The position numbers and the translations under genes are program-made. Below, in pieces: positions 58,700-64,000 of a stretch of 64,000 nucleotides of DNA (the first letter of the stretch is position 1; every line of letters begins with the position of its first letter). The notes under the pieces are model-generated. The model saw only the letters and a list, made by a program, of their open reading frames with translations, did no database searches and was not told the origin of the DNA. Source of the stretch: Isoetes taiwanensis (taxonomy: Eukaryota; Streptophyta; Lycopodiopsida; Isoetales; Isoetaceae); contig JAJEKV010000059.1 of the NCBI GenBank assembly GCA_021234155.1, positions 62,001 to 126,000 on the forward strand, given 5' to 3'.

Positions 58700-61600
58700 T
58701 GATATAAGAGATGGCACCTTCTCCAAGTCGAATAAGGCCAGGACTTGACATGGCTAGCTCACCAGAGGGGAGAGGCCAAGCCCCAGGAGATGGACCCCAA
58801 AAAACATTCTCGAGGAAGCCTTTCCTGGCAGCGCTTCAACTGCAGATTCTCGACCACATCCCAAGTGCAAACGGCCAAAACTCGACCTCCACAACGTGAA
58901 CCCTACAATAACCTAGCAACACACAAGGTTTACATTTCGGAGCTCATGTCCAAGTCAGATTCGAACAGGATCTTGCGCCGTATCATCACATAGCAGGAGA
59001 GTGTTGATGCCATAAGAAGGATCCTTACAACCCCAGGAAACAACTCGCCCCAAAAGTCCTCTCCCAAAAGCCCCTGGCCATGGATGGGCAACTCTCCCAC
59101 TCTGGAACTATGAATTGGCTCTGTGAAAGGGCTCAGAACATCGACATTACCCTAGAGACCAAGTTTCATGGGCAGAAGACCACCATTTCTCCAAGAAGAG
59201 CCAATAGCTCATATCCAACAGATTCGTAGTCAATTGGCCTAGAGATGGCTGCGGAATACTGAAATGTAGAGTATTCGTATTTCTTTCGTTGCCAAAACTG
59301 GCTGTATAACTTGGTCCATTGGGTAACTTCGCCATTCTAGACAATTACCGAAGTCAAATCGCTATTCCGCAGCCCCTACACTGCCCGAACAACGAAACAC
59401 TTGGGTTTCTACACGGTCCCCTGCAGGACGCTTTGTGGTGGCACACTACAAGGGATAGTCGACGTCCAACGACGTCGCGACGTCGAAGAACGACGGGTCG
59501 TCGTCGAACATCGACGACATCGTCGTTCCAACGGCGATAACGCCGCGTTCGGCGCCGTTCAACGACGTTTCGGGGATGGCGTGTCGGATTAGCTGCGTGG
59601 CATGAATGCTGCTACGCCAAAGGCTGGCGGGCAGCTGCGTGTCAAAACATCGTCGGTGAACGTCGTTGAACGGCGCCTCACGTGTGAGCCGGCCGTGGCA
59701 CATCCGGCTGCGTGGCTTGCTGACATGCCAGGCTGGCACGCCACGGTGTTCTGCCACGTCGACATGACGTCGTTGAACGACGACTAAAAATCTGACGTGA
59801 CCGGTGAACCTTCGTGGCTTTGCCGACATGCCCGCCGGGTACGCCAAAGTGTCCTCGCCACGTCGACATGACGCCGTTAAACGACGCTGGAATATCGGCG
59901 TGGCGGCGGTTTTGCCAGGCGATGGCCGATCGTCATCGTCCGCATACGCCATTGTCGGCAGGCGCGCCACGTAAGCAACGTCGTTTAACGACGTCACTTT
60001 TTTTTTTTTTTTTTTTTTGGGAAAAAAAAAAACTGCGAAAAAAAAAAAAAATTTAATACTGACGTCGCTTATCGTTTGGAATGCCAAAATTACCCTATGG
60101 ACTAAGTTACACGGTCAGTTTTGCAAAAAAACGACACACACTTACCACATTGCAGTATTCAACAGCCACCTCCTAGGCCAATTGACTATGAGTGTGTTGC
60201 ACATGAGATAGTTTGGCGCTTCTTCGAGAAGGGGTGGCCTTCTGGCCACAAAACTTGGTCCCTAGGGCAATGTCGACGTTCTGCGTCCATTGGCAGAGCC
60301 GAATCACGGTTCCGGAGAGGGACTTTTGGGGCAAGGCGCTTCGGGTGGTTTTAGGGTCCGTACTCAAGGTCAACACCCCCCCTACGCCAAGACCGGGCGC
60401 AAAGGTCCTAGTCGAATCGACAAGGATAGAGCCTCCTCAAACGTAAACCCTATGAGTTGCCGAGGTTCTAGCGGGGTTTTGCGTTTTGGGTGCCGAAGTT
60501 TTGGATAAGGTTTAGATCAAATAGTTTGCACTAGAACGGTCCCGGACAGGCTGTTGTTGGGCAGTAGAGCCGCACACTTTCTGCAAGTCAAACAAGGCCA
60601 GGACCTTGCAAGGCCTCCTCATTAGAGGGGAGAGTCCGAACCCCTGGAGGCGAGCCCCACAAAGCTTCCCCGAGGCCTTTCTCAGCGGCCGCTCACGGGC
60701 GTGCGCTAAAGACCACACTCCCGGATCTCGGTTCCGTATCCGCCCGTTGAATCCTTTGTTCCGGGAACCTGGTCCGAGAAGGTCCAAAAAATCCAACATC
60801 CGGTCCCGAGAACATATCAAACCGCTGGGCCCCTGCGGCGACAAATACAGAAACCAAAGTGTTTTGTCGTTCGGACATTGCGGAGGTTCGAAATGCCGAT
60901 CCGACTTCGCCACATCGTCGTCGAATGCCAAAATTACCCTAGGGACCAAGTTATACGGTCAGTTTTGCAAAAGAAACAAACACTTACGCCCTACATTGCA
61001 GTATTCAGCAGCCACCTCCTAGGCCAATTGACTACGAGTGTGTTGCACATTAGATAGTTTGGCGCTTCTTCGAGAAGGGGTGGGCTTCTGGCCACAAAAC
61101 TTGGTCCCTAGGGCAATGTCGACGTTCTGAGTCCATTGGCGAGACGGATCCGGTTACCGGAGGAGGGAAGTTGCCCGTCCGTCGCCAGGGCCTTCGGGAG
61201 AGGAATTTTGGGGCAAGCTGCTTCCGGGTGGTTTTTAGGGTCCGTGCTCTGGCGTCAACACCCCCCCTCTACATCAAGACACGGCGCAAGGTCCTAGTCA
61301 AATCTGACAAGGATAGAGCCTCCGAAACGTAAACCCTATGAGTTGCCAGGTTCTAGCAGGGTTTGCGTTTTGGGTGCCGAGTTTTGGTCTTTTGCACTTG
61401 GGACGTGGCCGATCACATGCAGTTGAGAACGCGAAGCAAGGGGAACTGACGGAATGGAGTTTGGACCTGTACTCCTCCCGTTGTGGCAGTTAGAAGTCAA
61501 GGGCCGCTTTTGCAGTAGCAAGACATTCGTAAATTCGTAATTAATGCATAGTACGGACTTAAATTCTGATTTTTTGTCAGCTAGCTTCCTAAGTCATCGC

Positions 61601-62745
61601 CAACATACAGGCCAACTTTCAAAAATTTTGGATAAGGTTTAGATCAAATAGTTTGCACTAGAACAGTCCGGGCAGCCTGTTGTTGGGCAAACCGAGCCGG
61701 GCACACTTTGCCCAAGTCAAACAAGGCCAGGACCTTGCAAGGCCTCCTCATTAGAGGGGAGAGTCCGAACCCCAGGAGGCGAGCCCCAAAAAGCTTCCCG
61801 AGGCAGCCTTTCCTGGCAGCGCTCCGCCGGGGGGGTGTACGCTAAAGACCACACTCCCGGATCTCGGTTCCCGTATCCGACCGTTGAATCCTTTGTTCCA
61901 GGAACCTGGTCCGAGAAGGTTCAAAAAAATCCAACATCCATCCAGGAGAACATATCAAACCGCGAAGCGTCCTGCGGGCGACAGCGTAGAAACCAAAGTG
62001 TTTTGTCGTTCGGACATTGCGGAGGCTCCGAAATGCCGAACCGACTTCACCACATCGTCCGGAATGCCAAAATTACCCTAGGGACCAAGTTATACGGTCA
62101 GTTTTGCAAAAGAAACAAACACTTACGCCCTACATTGCGATCCACCTCCTAGGCCAATTGACTACGAGTGTGTTGCACATGAGATAGTTTTACGCTTCTT
62201 CGAGAAGGGGTGGGCTTCGGCCACAAAACTTGGTCCCTAGGGCAATGTCGGCGCTCTCGAGTCCATTGGCGAGACGGATCACGGTTCGAAGAGGGGAAGT
62301 TGCCCGTCCGGCCGCCAGGGGCCTTTGGGAGAGGACTTTTGGGGCAAGCCGCTTCGGGTGGTTTTAGGGTCCGTGCTCGTGTCAACACCCCCACTACGCC
62401 AAGATACTCGCCAAGGTCCTAGTCAAATCGACAAGAAGCATAGAGCCTCCAAAACGTAAACCCTATGAGTTGCCGTGTTCTAGCGGGGTTTTGCGTTTTG
62501 GGTGCCGAAGTTTTGGTCTTTTCCACTTGGGACCTGGCCAATCACATGCGCTTGAGAACGCGAAGCAAGGGAACTGACGGCGGATGGAGTTTGGACCAAT
62601 ACTCCCTCCGTTAGGCGCTTAGAAGTCAAGGCCCGCTTTTACATAGCAAGACATTAAGTAAATTAAGTAATTAATGCATAGTCTGGGACTTAAATTCTGA
62701 TTTTTGTCACTAGCATCCTAAGTCATCGCCAACATACAGGCATGT
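58700..62745. repeat. Array of ~1.1-kb repeat units, mostly direct, one inverted
   Basis: The anchor GCCAAAATTACCCTAGGGAC occurs near 60083 (variant), 60927 and 62067. Each is followed by AGCCACCTCCTAGGCCAATT (in the first two), CTTCTTCGAGAAGGGGTGG and GTTTTGGGTGCCGA. The first unit lacks about 250 bp seen in the second, apparently lost between TTTTGG repeats. A diverged piece of the unit occurs at 58700-58910 (GCCAGGACTTGACATGG, CCTTTCCTGGCAGCGCTTC). An inverted copy runs from about 59136 to 59440. Units may derive from an LTR; I see no clear TG...CA ends or primer site. No gene. Confidence 0.8.
59450..60075. repeat. CpG-rich palindrome cluster, GTCGTTNAACGAC, inserted in the repeat array
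   Basis: The 17-base ACGTCGTTTAACGACGT at 59978 is symmetrical about its central T. Variants occur near 59548, 59660, 59769 and 59873. The block starts GGGATAGTCGACGTC and ends GACGTCGCTTATC, weakly inverse, right where the repeat-unit sequence stops and resumes, so it may be a small insertion. Poly-T and poly-A runs lie near its right end. The long open frames here come from CpG-rich repeats and are not genes. Confidence 0.7.
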
Positions 62746-63048
62746 TGAGATAAACTACATCTTCGCATGTTGGTAGGGTATTAGTTCTCATAGCAGGGGA
62801 CAAAATTAAAAAAATATATATATATGTCGTCGTAACAAGCGAACACGTAGCTATTGGTAAGGTATTAGTTATCGTAAGGGGTAAGGTATTACTAGTTATC
62901 ATCATCATTATTATATACCTCATAGCTCAACGGATGTACCACAAAAACATTGAACATTTTCATGGTGGTATATTTCATAACTTTAACGGGTGTAGCAAGT
63001 CAAATAAACCCCTATCCATGTTAAATAAACCCATGCATTCTATACTAT
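62746..63048. other. No gene recognised
   Basis: The only repeats are short: GGTAAGGTATTA-like words near 62772, 62857 and 62880. Confidence 0.4.
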
Positions 63049-63185
63049 TTAAAAAAAAAAAAAAAAAAAAAAAAATTTTTTTTTTGGTCGTCGTAAAAAA
63101 AAAAAACGTCGTTACAAACGTCGTTCAACGACGGCGTTTTTTCGTTTAACGACGTCCACGACGTCGTTAAGCGGCGACGTGATTC
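63049..63185. repeat. Second CpG-rich cluster of CGTCGTTNAACGACG after poly-A/T
   Basis: A poly-A run and a poly-T run precede GTCGTCGTAAAAAA and then ACGTCGTTCAACGACGG, CGTTTAACGACGTCC and GACGTCGTTAAGCGGCGACG. It has the same motif and the same homopolymer neighbours as 59450-60075, so they are copies of one sequence. Confidence 0.75.
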
Positions 63186-64000
63186 ATCGGCGGTGACAAT
63201 CCGCGCTTATTTTCGAGCAAGCAAAGCTTATGGAGGAGGCGTTTTTGAGGCGATTTTAGGCGGGATCTACTTTGGGGTCTATTCTAAGTGTAAGACAAGC
63301 TTCATAAAGGTATGTGCGGGATCAACCAACTTCGTTTTTGAATCTAAACTTGTTTTGGTAGATTTAGGGCTTTTGTATTTGTTGTTTGTTCTTCCTTCAA
63401 CCTTCATTCTTCTTCTTCCATTCTTGCATCCTTCTTCCATACATATTCTTCCATTCCCTTTGTCATCTTCTTCTTGATTCTTCCTCCTCTTATACTACTT
63501 CTTCCTCCTCTTATTCAAATTCTTACTCTTAATCCTCCTCTTGCGCTTCATCTTCTTAATTATTCTTCCTCCCCATTTTGGGTTCCTCCTCTTCTTCTTA
63601 GCCTTTTCTTCTTGAATTCTTCCATTCTTCTTCTAATTTTTTTTCCATCTAAGAAGGCGTCGTTAAAAGGCGAGACCCTTCTTCTTTCAAAATTTTCCTT
63701 ATTAGTTGTTTTATACTATTTCTTTCTAATCATTGAATTTTTTGTTTTGCATGTACACTCCTAGCAAAATGTGTTGTTCTTGCAAAACAAGTTGGCACCT
63801 CTTCCAGGTAAGGATTTAATTTTTTCAATAATGCTAATAAAATACTAATGCTTTATTTAGGTTAAATTGTTATCCAAGAAGGGGACGTCATTGAAACCAC
63901 CCTTCCCCCATTGATTTTCCATATTTTTTTTTCCTTTAAGTTGTTTATTTATACTAATATTTTACTAATCATTGAATTTATTGTTTTGCATGTACACTCC
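63186..64000. repeat. Pyrimidine-rich leader then a ~230-bp tandem unit running off the edge
   Basis: 63390-63650 is rich in TTCTTCCTCC. A unit starting AAGAAGG at 63651 and including ATCATTGAATT and TTTTGCATGTACACTCC (63747-63763) starts again at 63877 and reaches CATGTACACTCC at 64000. CGTCGTTAAAAGGCG in the first copy recalls the upstream CpG motif. AGGTAAGGATTT near 63808 looks like a splice donor, so these may be duplicated exons of an unrecognised gene. Confidence 0.5.

Noticed and set aside
59446-60087. 213-codon minus-strand open frame
   Set aside because: Spans the CpG-rich palindrome cluster and homopolymers; composition is repeat-driven and no domain is visible.
63390-63650. Pyrimidine-rich stretch as a real gene 5' leader
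   Set aside because: Possible, but no coding exon that I can identify follows within the window, so no gene is called.

Overview
This is an AT-rich eukaryotic, almost certainly land-plant, nuclear window that is nearly all transposable elements. The plant assignment rests on: a Helitron Rep/helicase ORF accompanied by an RPA70-like gene; fragments of the vitamin B6 gene PDX2 and of a filament-like plant protein (FPP); a Copia element primed by initiator tRNA-Met; and short GT-AG introns. I cannot name the species and see no intact housekeeping gene, rRNA, tRNA or CRISPR array.

Layout. 1-9.2 kb: a Helitron Rep ORF open to the left edge (minus strand), a repeat-rich spacer, then a frameshifted RPA70-like gene on the same strand. 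10.3-11.2 kb: a broken PDX2 fragment. 11.2-31 kb: gene-poor DNA with a TIR element carrying a 4-bp target duplication (19152-21676), a tandem hairpin array interrupted by a 668-bp TIR element (22.6-24.1 kb), two DUF8039-like fragments, a 19-bp minisatellite (28.9-30.1 kb) and a decayed LINE (30.2-31.4 kb).

31.6-51.6 kb is the most interesting part. Two divergent genes share a 335-bp promoter. On the minus strand is a six-exon gene predicted to encode one protein of about 889 residues: a bacterial-type ParB-like domain fused to a beta-class DNA methyltransferase (motifs DLPY and DAFSGSGTT). On the plus strand is a decayed DDE-like transposase of the type I recall as DUF7869. The palindrome TATTCNNGAATA occurs about 19 times in 4.1 kb, all in the introns of the methyltransferase gene or in the shared promoter. 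A second palindrome, GGGAGTGTTGCAACACTCCC, lies near the presumed left end and in half form near the right end. It also lies beside TATTCNNGAATA sites in a remnant at 16.7-17.3 kb. I read this as a mobile element that encodes its own DNA methyltransferase plus the DNA sites it may act on.

That element has been broken by younger insertions. One Helitron family is present three times with both ends visible (31861-36942 minus, 44335-49666 plus, 55367-58097 minus), sharing a TGCCCAGC/GCTGGGCA hairpin and CTAG end. The second copy splits the transposase gene and is itself interrupted by a young, gag-only Copia element (45246-47587, 314-bp LTRs, CTCAT target duplication).

51.5-64 kb holds a decayed retroelement gag-like ORF, the FPP pseudogene, the third Helitron copy, an array of about 1.1-kb repeat units in both orientations, and two CpG-rich clusters of the palindrome GTCGTTNAACGAC.
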